This document shows, in pieces, positions 45,609 through 56,931 of a stretch of DNA of 64,000 nucleotides (its first letter is position 1; each line of letters opens with the position of its first letter). The stretch lies in assembly GCA_946406115.1 (NCBI GenBank), contig OX291550.1, positions 30,418,722 through 30,482,721 on the forward strand, read 5' to 3'. Source of the DNA: Apoda limacodes. Lineage: Eukaryota > Arthropoda > Insecta > Lepidoptera > Limacodidae. Under the pieces are notes generated by a model. That model was not told the origin of the DNA and did no database searches. It saw nothing but the letters and a program-made list of their open reading frames with translations. The position numbers and the translations under genes are program-made.

Positions 45609-45815
45609 TTCTGGACGTGCCGGAGGACGTTTTAAAAATACAAATTTTAATAAAGAGAGCGTGTATTCGCTTCAATTGATCGCCTAAGACTAACTTATAT
45701 TTAACTTAATAACTATCTTCTCAGCCACCGCAGGTGACCAGCTTATCTGTATCCGTTTGCCGAGTCAGCATCTGGGCTAGTTGAAGATAGAGCGTGGACG
45801 AGGCTCTTCGGTAGA
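45609..45815 (-). repeat. 5' LTR (outer edge eroded)
   Basis: Matches the 3' LTR but stops matching after 'cttcggtaga'. A 6-bp extra 'atgtag' and then the GAAAA array follow in place of the expected AGTTAAG start. 45259-45584 between the primer site and gag is untranslated leader. Confidence 0.85.
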
Positions 45816-45830
45816 TGTAGAATACCTTTG

Positions 45831-46163
45831 AAAAGAAAAAGAAAAGAAAAGAAAAGAAAAGAAAAGAAAAGAAAAGAAAAGAAAAGAAAAGAAAAGAAAA
45901 GAAAAGAAAAGAAAAGAAAAGAAAAGAAAAGAAAAGAAAAGAAAAGAAAAGAAAAGAAAAGAAAAGAAAAGAAAAGAAAAGAAAAGAAAAGAAAAGAAAA
46001 GAAAAGAAAAGAAAAGAAAAGAAAAGAAAAGAAAAGAAAAGAAAAGAAAAGAAAAGAAAAGAAAAGAAAAGAAAAGAAAAGAAAAGAAAAGAAAAGAAAA
46101 GAAAAGAAAAGAAAAGAAAAGAAAAGAAAAGAAAAGAAAAGAAAAGAAAAGAAAAGAAAAGAA
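45831..46163. repeat. (GAAAA)n microsatellite, about 66 units
   Basis: Some 330 bp of almost perfect 5-bp repeat. It keeps open frames on both strands (Lys/Arg/Glu or Phe/Leu/Ser repeats), none of which is a gene. Confidence 0.98.
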
Positions 46164-46350
46164 ATAATTTATTTAGCAGTAAGCGCAACACAAGTACATA
46201 TTAAATACAAAAAAAACTTATTATCTCTTTAAGATACGATTTGTTGCGCCAAGCCAAAAAGGACCTCACTCAGTATAAAACTGCGCAGTAAGCCACAGCA
46301 CTGATTTTCAGTGAGGACCGAGTTTTTGTCGTCGGAACTACGAAACAGTT
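46164..46350 (-). repeat. Possible retroelement 3' end adjoining the microsatellite
   Basis: On the minus strand the sequence runs 'gaggtcctttttggcttgg', 'gtgttgcgcttactgc', 'taaataaattattt' and then the TTTTC array. An AATAAA-like signal directly before a simple repeat is typical of a LINE or SINE tail. A hairpin 'actgcgcagtaagccacagc' lies within. No coding was found. Confidence 0.35.
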
Positions 46351-47334
46351 TACAAATTAAGTACAAAAAATCCACTACAAAGACTAATATAAAGTACAAA
46401 AAAAACAATATAATATAATATAATATGGTATAATATAATATAATAATATGGTTAGTACATTTTAGTTTAGAAATTAGAATTATGTTAGTATTACGGTTTT
46501 ATAATGAAAACTACTGTTGCTATAATATGCTATTGGCTATACTATAATAAATTAAAACAAAATTAAACAATAACAAATAAACGCGTCTAGGCTGTATGGA
46601 CTAAGTCCTTTGCTGCTATTGTGGCAAATAAAAAAAATAACGTAGACTTACATCAACTTACATATTACATCTATGACCAACAAATACCTCGGACATATAC
46701 TATTATCTGTGTTGTGATCTATGGTTTTTATAGATGCAAAAATATAAACAGAGTTTAATTAAAACTTAATTGTGTAAAGTGTCGGTGTTTTGAATTAAAC
46801 TATTAAACTTATTACTAAAAGTTATTCTAATATGTGTAATTTATGCCGTATACCAAACAAGGAAGAAAATAATTGTGCATATTGTGTCGAATATTGTATT
46901 GATACGGGTTTTTTGTGAATATGCACAAAATTACTGAAAATTTATTGTGTAAGATGGTGGTGATTAGTAAGAAAGCTGGTTTTTCAAAAACAACGATTTT
47001 AGGTTTGTGACAAATGACTTCTTTGTAATCGCAGCACGGTACGGTGGTGGTAAGTCGTTCCAGCAACGAGAAGCTGCAACTTAAAGCTACCTCGAAAAGC
47101 TGCAGATCTGTGTCGTGGGCACAGTATAAGATACTGTGATGCTCTTGTTTTTTAGGTTATTTAGGTCCCATTTTTTCAACGGATGCTCAGCGCGAAGCGG
47201 CCTTTGATTCTTTTACAACAGAAACTAACAAATTGCAAAGCTGGTTTATTTTGAATTATTATGGTTTATCATTGTTAAATGATTGTTAAACGACTCATTT
47301 AGGTAACTCTCGCGGGTGTTTTCAATATTATTAA
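46351..47334. other. No gene seen
   Basis: Low-complexity 'taatataatataatatgg' at 46410-46452, otherwise AT-rich. The minus frame over 46827-47066 is unrecognised. Confidence 0.35.
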
Positions 47335-47339
47335 ATTTC

Positions 47340-47824
47340 TAAGTAACTTAAACTTTTGTTTAAGTTATTACAAATAATGATACGATTCAAAATCCCCTCG
47401 TTATTGTGACGGTTGAGTAACGTGACACAGCACTCGACGCGTGTTTGTTAGTTTGCTTCACTTAGTTCATGCGGTACTCATTTTTTAAGCTGTTTTACTT
47501 TTCCAATTAGTTTCAAATGACTCAAAATGCTTTTAACACGCACACCAAAGCCTGCAGCTAACTCTGACGTGGTTTGAGATGGATGCGATTCCACAATCAC
47601 TTTCAATTCCTTACTTTAAACTAGGGTCTCCGGCCGTCAACGAGGTTTTTCTGGAGGTCAAAATTTCCAGAACGAAAGCGTTGGAAGCAAAAACGTACTG
47701 TGTTTTCTTTTACAGTGACTCTGTACACATCATTAATCCTTCGAACTGTTAATGCAGCGCTAGTGCCACGATGGAATTCGAATTCGAAAATAATGCGATA
47801 TTTTATGTTTTCCACATTGAGCAC
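47340..47824 (-). pseudogene. mariner transposase N-terminal fragment
   Basis: The minus frame 47824-47621 has the mariner helix-turn-helix region (SAALTVRRINDVYR, TVRFCFQRFRSGNFDL, GRRP). After a frame change come KVIVESHPSQTTSELAAGFG, VPHELSEAN and VECCVTLLNRHNNEGILNRI, which are linker motifs of mariner-family transposases just before the first catalytic Asp. The match stops abruptly near 47340, so all three catalytic positions are missing. Two stops lie inside. This is mariner proper, distinct from the Tc1-like element at 5587. Confidence 0.85.
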
Positions 47825-48059
47825 AGAACGATGTCAAAACAAAATTGCATGGATCAAAATTTCACGCAACTTCATTTTACCTAGAGTTCGAAGCCATGAA
47901 TCGCGAGTAATATACTACCTACATTTAACAATTAGTTTTGTTAACACAAAATTATGCAAATATTTCTAAGATTATTACCGCGATTGACGCCTTATCACTT
48001 AGGCCTAGACATATTAAGGGAAAACCGGTGAGGCGTCTGAGTTAATTATTAAGTACCTA

Positions 48060-48335
48060 AAAGACCGAGCTTTGCTCGTTTTTTTTAACAATGCCATCTA
48101 TTTTCAAGTAGGTTTAGTGTTGCTCTGTCGGTAAAAATAATAATATAACTACTTGCCAATAGATGTCTGGAAGAGTCATATTTTTAAGTTTATCATTGCC
48201 TAAAAAAAACACGGATACAACAAAGTTTCCTAAAAATAAAACTAGCTAGATCAATTTATCGACCCCGAAACCACCCGCATACTAAATTTCATGAAAATCG
48301 TTGGAGACGTTTCCAAGGTTCAGATATACGGCTTG
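48060..48335 (+). repeat. Interspersed repeat K, single-unit copy
   Basis: Ordered matches to 19980-20370, starting 'accgagctttgctcg', with only one unit of the 39-bp repeat ('gccatctattttcaagtag'). Confidence 0.7.
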
Positions 48336-48344
48336 AGATCATGC

Positions 48345-48475
48345 CTACAAAATTTTACAGTATTTATCAGTAAATTTCAAAATCAAGTAGGAAATTCGTT
48401 TGTATGAAACATGCTGTGAGGCTCCACGAATCCTATCCTCTTAATGACTGGAGTTTGTAATTTCCGTACCGCCCG
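48345..48475 (+). repeat. Interspersed repeat M, copy 1
   Basis: Matches 63870-63990 over 'aaattcgtttgtatgaaaca'-like, 'gctgtgaggctccacgaatc' (mismatched) and 'cctcttaa'. Non-coding. Confidence 0.55.
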
Positions 48476-49759
48476 TGTTACACACAATGTCTTACATCAC
48501 ATCTGCGAGGGGAATAAATAAACTAACCAAAACACAATTGAAATGGCAGGAAGTAGAGAACACAACGCATCCGCTATATTAAAAGAATTTATGAATTAAA
48601 ATGTTTTATTCGCAGTTAAAATTTGTTGGGTTTTGCTTGCTTGTATAGTGTGCGCGTATTTCGTATTAAGAACAACGATACATCTTTTATACATGTTGAT
48701 TGAACAGACGCGTTATTACCGCCCGTGGGTTCTATTAACCCGCGCTTTTCTTATAGAAAATAAAATTTACAAAAAACACCGTGGGATTAATTAAGGTCTT
48801 AGCACCTGCTTTACCTGCACTTAATGATACTGTTTACGAGTTACTCTATCGTTAAAGCAGATAGGAACAATTTTGTTCAAAGATGCTCGTTTGACTAGTT
48901 ATGTAATACACAGACTGACCCGGACTAACTGTTCAACGATACAAGAACCAGGCGCTCACAAAACGATATGATCAGAGAGAGCTTATGGTCTGGTGGCTAT
49001 TATTGGACGAACTCGTGTACGCAAACTTTTCTGAGTCAGTGGCAAACTGCAACTACTCATATAGTCACCTCATTCAAATGCTTTGAACCAACGCGACACT
49101 AGCGACAGCTATGGGCCACAGCCCAGTGGTTTTCTCACCTCTTAAATAAAACAAAGGGTCGAAAATTTATATAGCTGCCGCTGAGCGTCAGGGGCCTGGG
49201 TCCGCCTTGACCGCGGCTTCTAAATTACATATTATTATTATATTATTATGTGATAATCATAAATAGTTTTTAAGAGTCAGCCGTTGTTGATTACATACCT
49301 ACAATCATAAGACATACAAAATCAATAAAACAATACCTCTCCTCTTTAATGCTTTTAGTCTGTGGATTGAACACAACAAATCTTACTTACAACTTTAGGA
49401 GGTTCTCCGCAAACAAGCTGACGCAAACCCTAAGCTTAAAGCTTCGATCTGATTACGATACCTACCCTTATTTGACAACTCTGGAATACTTAATACACCC
49501 TTACTGCGTACCTGCGACCTACGAGCTTAGATTAGCACCACACTTTATTAAGTTATGTTGTATATTGTATCCGACTCAAAGTTTTGTTCTTACAGTAGTA
49601 TCAACGGTTAAATAATTATAACTTTTAGAATAATACATTCCAATTTGAAATACTGAAATCTTTTTAACATAAAAGTGAACAAAAAACCTGTAATTTTAGA
49701 TTTGTAGTTAGTAAACGAATAAAATATAGATAAAATTTACACGAGTAAAAGTATATATC
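48476..49759. other. No gene seen
   Basis: Unassigned. The 88-codon plus frame at 49349-49615 starts at an ATG but matches nothing I know and has no supporting signal. The remainder has no frame. Confidence 0.35.
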
Positions 49760-50045
49760 TTTTTTATACTAATAATGTGGCAAACAAGCTAACGGTCCGT
49801 ATGATGGTCAGCGTTCCCCGCAACCTATGGACGCTTGCAACGTTTGGGGCATCACTCGTGCGACCCTTCACAAATATAATAACTTCTTTCATAAGGAACC
49901 CCATACTGTAGTCCTTAGAGAAAATTTTAATGGCAGCAGGAGCTCATTCCACAACCTTAGTTTTTCTAAAACCGCACTATGATGTACATGACGATTTAGG
50001 TTCTAAGGTGTGATCATTCACGATGGCGAGCGGTGCGATATCAAT
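49760..50045 (-). pseudogene. LINE 3' end fragment, strongly decayed
   Basis: On the plus strand the order 'gtggcaaacaagctaacggt', 'cctatggacgcttgcaac', 'cccttcacaaatataataac', 'actgtagtcctta' and 'gcggtgcgat' matches 26345-26640. It is therefore the same LINE C-terminus and 3' end, with several deletions. No frame survives. Confidence 0.7.
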
Positions 50046-51699
50046 TTCGTTTGTATGAAATCAGTTACAATAGCTTTGAATTTCAAAAATTTGTAAAACA
50101 GCAGAAAAGGTACTGAACTAGTTAAATAATAATTAACAATGATGAGCAAAAAAGTAGATTGTATTACAAAAGAGCAAAATTTTTAGCCCGAGCTAAAAAT
50201 ATTTTGTGAACGAGTTATACGCTCTGCTTTTCATTCCCGTTCTATGATAAAACGAAAATGAAGTAACTAGTGACAAAAACACACACACACGTACATCCTT
50301 ATGCGGAGACAGCGTCCTTTAATCCTTTGTGACAGGCTCACCCTGTGTGGGGTGATTCTGATTCATTGATTATCAGTTTGGGAGTAATAAACAGTAAAAT
50401 AAAAGACCTGGGACAAAATATTGACAATTCCTAAAAAACTATAAGCAATACCTCAGAAGTGAACTGGGGGGGGGGGGGGGAGAATATTTTTATGAAGTGA
50501 TGGGTACAAACAATTAAACATTCGGACACGTAGTTAGCACGGTTTTCTTTTATTTTCTACACCCACTTCCGGCTTGAATATTCTTTATGCAATAGAAACT
50601 GATTACATACAATACAATAAAAACAATAGGGACAATCAAACACTTATAACGAGCAGAATGTGAATTTTCTTGAGTGAATGAAAGAAAAACTTTTGCGTTT
50701 TAAACACTTTTGAATTTACTTGATTTAACACAGCTATGACTCGTGCTGGGTCAGAGACACTTCTTCCCGTGCCACCTTACTGACATTAAAAAAAGACAAC
50801 TCATACGTCATATTAAAGTATACAGAACCAATGCCCTTAACACACAAATCGCACTTAGCACTCAAATATGTCACAAGATATGTAACGTCTTGACCCATTG
50901 TATATTTTTGAGCAATATTCTACAGTGCACGATCAGCGTTGCGTTTGCAATCACGAATTGCGTTCACGAATCTGTCACGACATTACGGCGTAAACAGAAA
51001 CACTCAACTTTTACAGTAAAAGGAGTGATATAAGGGTCAGGTACAAAGGGAGGTTCGACAGTACGGTAAGTGCGGTATATTATAGGGACGTCCCCATAAT
51101 ACTGAGGCTAGTTGGGGTCGCTTACTTGTGCAACTGCTAAGTACTTCTGTGCTTGTGGCTTCTGCTTTTTTTTAAACATTTTTTTTTTATTAGAACTTGA
51201 TTAAATCATAGCAGGCAGGTATACCCTAGAGAGCAAAGACGAACTTTATTCCCACATTATGACGAACTTATCAATGTTTTTTGAATAGATGAGATGAAAA
51301 AAAAATTTACAATTCATTATAACATTTAAGATAAAATAATTATTTTATAACATTATAATTATTATAAAGTTATAATTAATATTTAATGACATTTTTTTTC
51401 TTAATTTTTTATTTTTTAAATTACTATATTATGTGTAGCACCGGCTTTAAAAAATCAATCCCTTGATAGTTTTGTTAGTAAAATCATAAACAGTCAAATT
51501 TTTTTCTTCTTCAGAATTTGACCTGGAAAGTCACGAAAATAAGCTAGTATATATGTACATATATCGATGCCTACCACATAAAATGTTGTATATTTATGAA
51601 CGTGACTTTACAGTAGAAGGTTTCAAAGTTATAAATGTGAACTAAAACTGTAATTTTAATGTATCGCTATGAAACTTAACACATTTGTTTGAATTGTAA
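50046..51699. other. No assigned gene; 15-base G run
   Basis: A 15-base G tract lies at 50466-50480. The frame 50743-51033 is unrecognised. The rest is AT-rich. Confidence 0.35.
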
Positions 51700-51857
51700 T
51701 ACTTTATTAAAGACCTCATTTGATTATTTGTTACTCTTAGTATTTTCCAAGATAGTGTTATACGCAACAGTTTATTGTAAAACATATGCTATACAAACAG
51801 TTGTTTATGATACATACAACAATTTACGCCACGAGAGAAGAATTGATTTCCAATGTA

Positions 51858-51903
51858 TGTGTAACTTACAATACTGTAAATGTGTAACTTACAATACTGT
51901 AAA
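51858..51903 (-). repeat. Left subterminal repeat, 2 x 23 bp
   Basis: Two identical units 'tgtgtaacttacaatactgt' plus 'aaa', start 51858 and 51881. The reverse complement resembles the right-side units ('aatgctgtaagtaacac'). Confidence 0.85.
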
Positions 51904-52594
51904 TCGGGCAAAGAAAGAAACAGAGAGTGTATGTGAATTATAATAAACAAAAACAGTAAGTTGTTGAAACTAATCAGCTTTATTTTAATATAAAGGATTT
52001 TTTAAGGCACAGAAATCAAAAAGTAATGATATCACATAAAACAATACTTAAAATTCTAATAATACTTAATCATTTTTTAACTTGTAGTAACATGTTTTAC
52101 TTACCCCCAAAAAATTTCTGTTATACATTTAATACTGACGAGCAGGCATTTGTGTGTCAGCAGTGTACACACAGCTCGTATACACTTATTAAGGACGAGG
52201 TAGGTCCCAGGCGTCTGTTTTTAGCTATGATAAAAAGTCTGTTTAGTCGTTTGAAAATTATTAGCGCATTTTTTGTTAGGTGTTTGTAAGGTTTTAACAA
52301 AATCTTATCTGATATAACTAATAGTTTTACCCCAAAAACTAATTTAATAAGCAATTTTTACATATTATGGCACATAGATCACAAAGTAAATTTAACAAAA
52401 AGCTACTTATTAATAATCAACAAAAACTTTACTCGGTACGCAACAATTAACTGAACTTATATAATCAACACAAACATCGCAATGAAAACTTTCTTAACCA
52501 CAAGTAATTCTAATAAAATTAAATGTATTTTCATAAAGCTATTCAAAAACTAGTTCAAATCAACTTAAAAAGCATTTTTGCACAGGGTAACATT

Positions 52595-54665
52595 CTATTC
52601 TGAATCAGAATAATCTTGAGACATTTCATCGACACACAAACCATTAAAGAAATTGTGGTAAGTACCCGGTATTAATCTACTGTTGCAAAGTGATATTAAA
52701 TCGGTAAACTTTGCTCTTGGTATGGGCGAAACATTGGGATATAAGGGTTTCACTTCTGCTATTCCTGTTTTTCGGTGCCGTCTCGTATTTGTATGAATAG
52801 CAATATGGTCAGGAAGTCATTATTTGTCAGGTCATATCGATAATTAATTTTAAGAAGATCTTCAGAGCATATGGTTACTTCTTTTATTTTGTTCCAATGG
52901 ACTGTTTCTCTGTTAATATTTTTGGACCAATTACCCTCTAACAATTCTTTGAACATATGAAAGTCATCATGTTTCATTTCGACTACATTGTACGGTTTGC
53001 CATCCTATTTTGCCCATCTAACTAGGCTAAACCATTCCAGAGGTATATAAATAAGCTTATTATTTGATGACCGCTCAATGCGTGGACACTGTCACCTTCT
53101 TGTTGAGTATGTCCTTCCTCTAAAAACGTGTGTTTTATGGTTGTGTTAAACTTTTGTGTAGCATATAAATAAAATGCAAATACGATCCGATTACGATTCT
53201 GGCCTGCACAGTTGTCAGACTAGAACCTAAACTCTTGTACTCCTTTTTGGTGCATCGTCTTTAGAAAGTCATACAGACAGCTGAAAACTTTATTGGCCCC
53301 ACGTTTAGCTTCACCTTCGTGCCACATATAACAGTGTGCTTCTTTATTTGCCAGATCGAATAGTGTAAAATTGTACCACAGCTTACGTTTGTAATAAAGG
53401 ACACTTAACTGTCTATGAGGAGCATTCAAAATATTCTGGAAATCAAAAGTTGCCGAAACAATTTTGCCATCAGAAGATTGACAATCTCGTTTGTCAGTAC
53501 TTTTCAGCTGTCTTCATATTTTTTTGTTTGCTATATGGATTTGGAATATAGAATATATAGTAGGGTTTGGAATAGTTTTATGAATATGATATTGATCTTT
53601 TTAGGTATATAAAAGCCCAATTTAAAAGATTGGTTCACAATGTCACGGTATTGTCTTTTTGTAGTAGCCGATTCCTCTTAATTATTTTCCTGGAGCCATT
53701 CTTTATACATTTCAAACAAGCGATGGAAATTTAAATCTCCATACAAATATAACTTGTTGGAGTCTTTTCAACTGTAGTGTGATTCGACAGGTTGCAAACT
53801 ATTGATATAGTCACACACGCTTTTAATGACCCCTTCAGTGACGAGAGTGGCGATCATGTCGGCCGCGGTTGTCTTTAAAGATTTCTGTTCCCTTTGAGCA
53901 ATCACTTTATTTCCAACTTGATCACTAAAAGACATGGTACTTAAAAAATGTTTCTTACATACTTGTATATAATTTGTGACATCATCCTGGTAAATCGGCA
54001 ATTTGTAAGTCAAAGTATACTTACGCTTTGATACAGTATATATAAAACTCTTCGTTTATTTTTCTTCGTGACTAAATTAGCCAAATACAGCCACTGCTTT
54101 TCTCTATCACCTAGAGACCAAAATCATTCAAAAATGGTTTTTCTTTCTGTTTCTGACAATCTTTCGAAACATTTCATACGGTAACGACATGGAGGGCCCA
54201 ATTTTCTAGCATGTCGTATGACGCCTTTTCTCGTACAATATTCTTTGCCTAAATTTCTTAAAGTTTTCCGCTTATCATCCTTCTAGTCTTCGAAGTTTTT
54301 AGTCTTTAAGACATGTGGACTGCTATCAGACAATACGGAAAGTGGACTTTTAGCTTGAGGTGTCGTGCAGCCAGATTGATCTGTTGGTAATGGTTCAGGT
54401 AATGATAGATTTAAAAGTGACAAATCTACTTTTTCAATAAAGTAGGGCAGTAATTGTTGTCGCATTCGTAATAGAGATGGTTGATGCCGCAGTTGGGGGA
54501 AGGATGTGCTGTTTCCAAATTGTCGTCGTGATTTCTTTTATCTAAAGATTCAATTAAAATGCTGCTATCGACGGTTTTATCCAAAATACCATAATTTAAC
54601 ATAATATCTACTAACGCGTTAAAATCTGTCATTAAAACTGACCGGCAAAGAAGATTCTGAAACAA
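52595..54665 (-). pseudogene. Transposase-like protein, RNase-H-type motifs, broken
   Basis: About 690 codons in several frames. N-terminal part: a Ser/Pro-rich region (SLLNLSLPEPLPTDQSG), then RHARKLGPPCRYRMKCF and FWSLGDREKQWLYLANLV. Middle: DYINSLQPVESHYS, then SVLYYKRKLWYNFTLFDL, CYMWHEGEAKRGANKVFSCL, and after an in-frame TAG SDNCAGQNRNRIVFAFYLYA, followed by EEGHTQQEGDSVHA. C-terminal: VVEMKHDDFHMFKELL, then DLISLCNSRLIPGTYHNFFN. I recognise this order from unnamed arthropod proteins found in many copies. The DNC..QN and GHT..EGD motifs with spaced acidic residues suggest a DDE/RNase-H-like nuclease. Superfamily not determined. Numerous stops make this copy dead. Confidence 0.7.
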
Positions 54666-54728
54666 ATCGCATCAAAATTTATATATATATTTTTTATTAC
54701 ATTAACATACACCATGCAAAAAACAATC

Positions 54729-55045
54729 AAAGGTAATGTCAAGTGTTGTGTGTATCACATACACATTAAAAAACAATTCGTTTTCAGGGTACATTGTTGT
54801 ATGTCATCATGAACTACAAAAATATGTAACCCTCTTCAAAGTAAAATACTGTATGTGATTATACAACAAAAAAAAATGTGGAATACCTACGCTGATGTAA
54901 AATGTTGTATGTAATACATGTAATGAAATACGCAGTAAATTTACGACGTAAAATGCTGTAAGTAACACTTAGAACTAAATACGTTGTAGATCTACGATGT
55001 TAAATGTCCTATTTAACACATACAGTACAGTGTATTTGCAACTTG
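54729..55045. repeat. Right subterminal array, about six 51-56 bp units
   Basis: The clearest units start at 54894, 54945 and 54996 (51 bp apart); diverged ones start near 54838, 54786 and 54729. The core is 'gtaaaatgttgtatgtaa'. It lies just upstream of the first codons of the transposase-like gene. Confidence 0.8.
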
Positions 55046-55050
55046 AGCTA

Positions 55051-56494
55051 TGTTTATTATTTAGGCAATTTTCGTAAAAACTTTCAATGGATTTGTAAGG
55101 ATTAAGTAAAATAAACAACGAAAAGCGTATAAAACTGTAAAATTTGTTACATACCTTACCTTCAGAATTGAAATTTGAGACTGCAGTTTGATATATTAAA
55201 ATATTTTGGTTCCCGACAGGGAAATAATTGTCTTATATATTATTGAGATTGTCATTAATCATCGCACATAATTTTCTGCCTCTTGACATCGTTTTTGGGG
55301 TAGAATTATACCACGCGGTGAGACGTGCGTTCTACCGGGAAGTTTGCAGTAAACAGTTGTTAGTCACAGATATAATGCGGGAAAGCGAGTCGCTCCCCTT
55401 ACCCTGCCACATGTAAACTGTTGCTCCGGACAATGCAACAGTGGATCGTAAAAACTGGGCCAACGTAGGCCTTAAGAAAAATTGCATGGACTTACCCAAA
55501 TTTTGGCGTCAGATTTTATGTTCACGGTTTGTGTAATATGTGGTTTATTGTCTATGCATCTGTCTGTTTGTGTTTTTGTGTGTATCACTGACTTATTGAA
55601 ATTATATATAAAATTGATATAATCAAAACAATATGCAGCCGCGACGTTGCGCACAGATTATATGACGACGACTGGTGCACAGAGTATGCAAAGCAACGAT
55701 CCTACGCCGCTATCGCTACGCCGGACCGACCGCATAATCTTTACCAAACAAACAATTTACTCCGTGCGCTTAAGGAACATGCAACAATATGCGTTTACCT
55801 CGATAGTTGTGAATTATTGATATTTTTTTAATTGAGACCGACAGTTTTCTTAAAAATGAACCTTTTCATGCAAAAAACTAAAAAATACCACAACTTACGT
55901 ATATATATATATATATATATATGTATATAAGGGTAAGTTGACTTGGTCTGAGGACCTAAAATTTTGCATATAGCTTATTGTTGTGACGCAGGCGAGCTAA
56001 GAAAGAATTTTGCAGAATTTTTCCCCTAAGACGGTAAAATGGGCGTTGAATGTTTATATAGACAAAAATATCTTTATTTAAGCAACATATCTACGTAAAA
56101 ATTAATTTAGGCCTTAGATTAAAAATTAAAATTATCGTGTTTCACCGTTTTTGGAAAATCAAACTCCTAGATTGAAAAATAGGGGATAAAAACTTTATAA
56201 TAAATGTTAAAAAAATATTTAAATAAAAAAATATTTTATTCATAACCGTTAGCTTGATTTGTATAACTCAAACTATTTGCCAAAGTTCTAACAAATGTCT
56301 GGGCTTCGTCGCAAATGAGATATCGATTCTAAATTATATTATACAAAGTTAATAAAACATATATAACTTAATCAATTTGAATACAAAGCAAAGATAAACA
56401 TATTTGCCAAATAAAAAAATCCAAGAGCTCTTTTCATAAAATAATAAATTCAATAGTTACCTATGTAAATACATACTTTAATCTAGACTTGATC
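55051..56494. other. No gene seen; (TA)n at 55902-55922
   Basis: AT-rich with a short (TA)n run. 55630-55740 is slightly richer in G+C. The frames at 55228-55416 and 55472-55654 are unsupported. Confidence 0.35.
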
Positions 56495-56931
56495 TAAGCT
56501 ATATCGCGAAAACACGCCATGATTTGCAAATTTTGAGAGAAATCTATAGCCTCTGAAGAATTGAAAAATATGCGTTAAAAAACTAGTTTTATTTTTCTTT
56601 TGTATAACCTTACTGGGTGATTTTTATTGATTGTATTTAATGCTAAAAAAAATCTGCATATGACCGTTGTATCAACAGTTGTGCAAATTTTTAAAGCGTG
56701 TATTCCATTCGGTTATTTTATTAAAATTTTTAAAAAAACATCATCATACCTTCATTGTGAACGGACTTGTTTATAATATAATTAAACAAATAATCACTCG
56801 GTAAATCGTGACCTCGTTTTTACCTTACGCGGCAGTTTCGTAAACTGGGTTATTTTTTTACGTTGGACATGTGTTACTCGTTAAAATGAACACTTAGTGC
56901 TTTAACTTTATTAGTAAATTAAATAATTAAA

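Larger units (their letters stand above)
38280..45815 (-). mobile_element. Errantivirus-like LTR retroelement (gag-pol-env)
   Basis: A complete but dead Ty3/Gypsy-class element of about 7.5 kb on the minus strand. Order: 5' LTR (45609-45815), primer-binding site, gag, pol (protease, RT, RNase H, integrase), env, polypurine tract, 3' LTR (38280-38507). An env gene places it with insect errantiviruses. Pol and env are each mostly in one frame and are broken by nonsense codons. Gag is frame-shifted. The two LTRs differ by about ten substitutions and a small indel over some 205 bp, so the insertion is not recent. A LINE 3' fragment later entered pol. The 5' LTR edge is eroded next to a GAAAA microsatellite. 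Confidence 0.95.
51700..55050 (-). mobile_element. Candidate DNA transposon of unnamed family
   Basis: A transposase-like pseudogene (52595-54665) is bracketed by related short repeats. On the right, a 51-56 bp array (54729-55045) is built on 'gtaaaatgttgtatgtaa'. On the left, two 23-bp units (51858-51903) and one more distant unit (about 51815-51835) carry the same words in the opposite orientation. Inverted subterminal repeats around a transposase are usual for DNA transposons. Exact ends and target duplication were not found, so the limits are approximate. Confidence 0.55.

Noticed and set aside
45828..46232. 134- and 156-codon Lys/Arg/Glu and Phe/Leu/Ser repeat proteins
   Set aside because: They are translations of the GAAAA microsatellite on both strands.
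50743..51033. 96-codon frame, possible secreted or membrane protein
   Set aside because: No family resemblance, start codon context or second copy.
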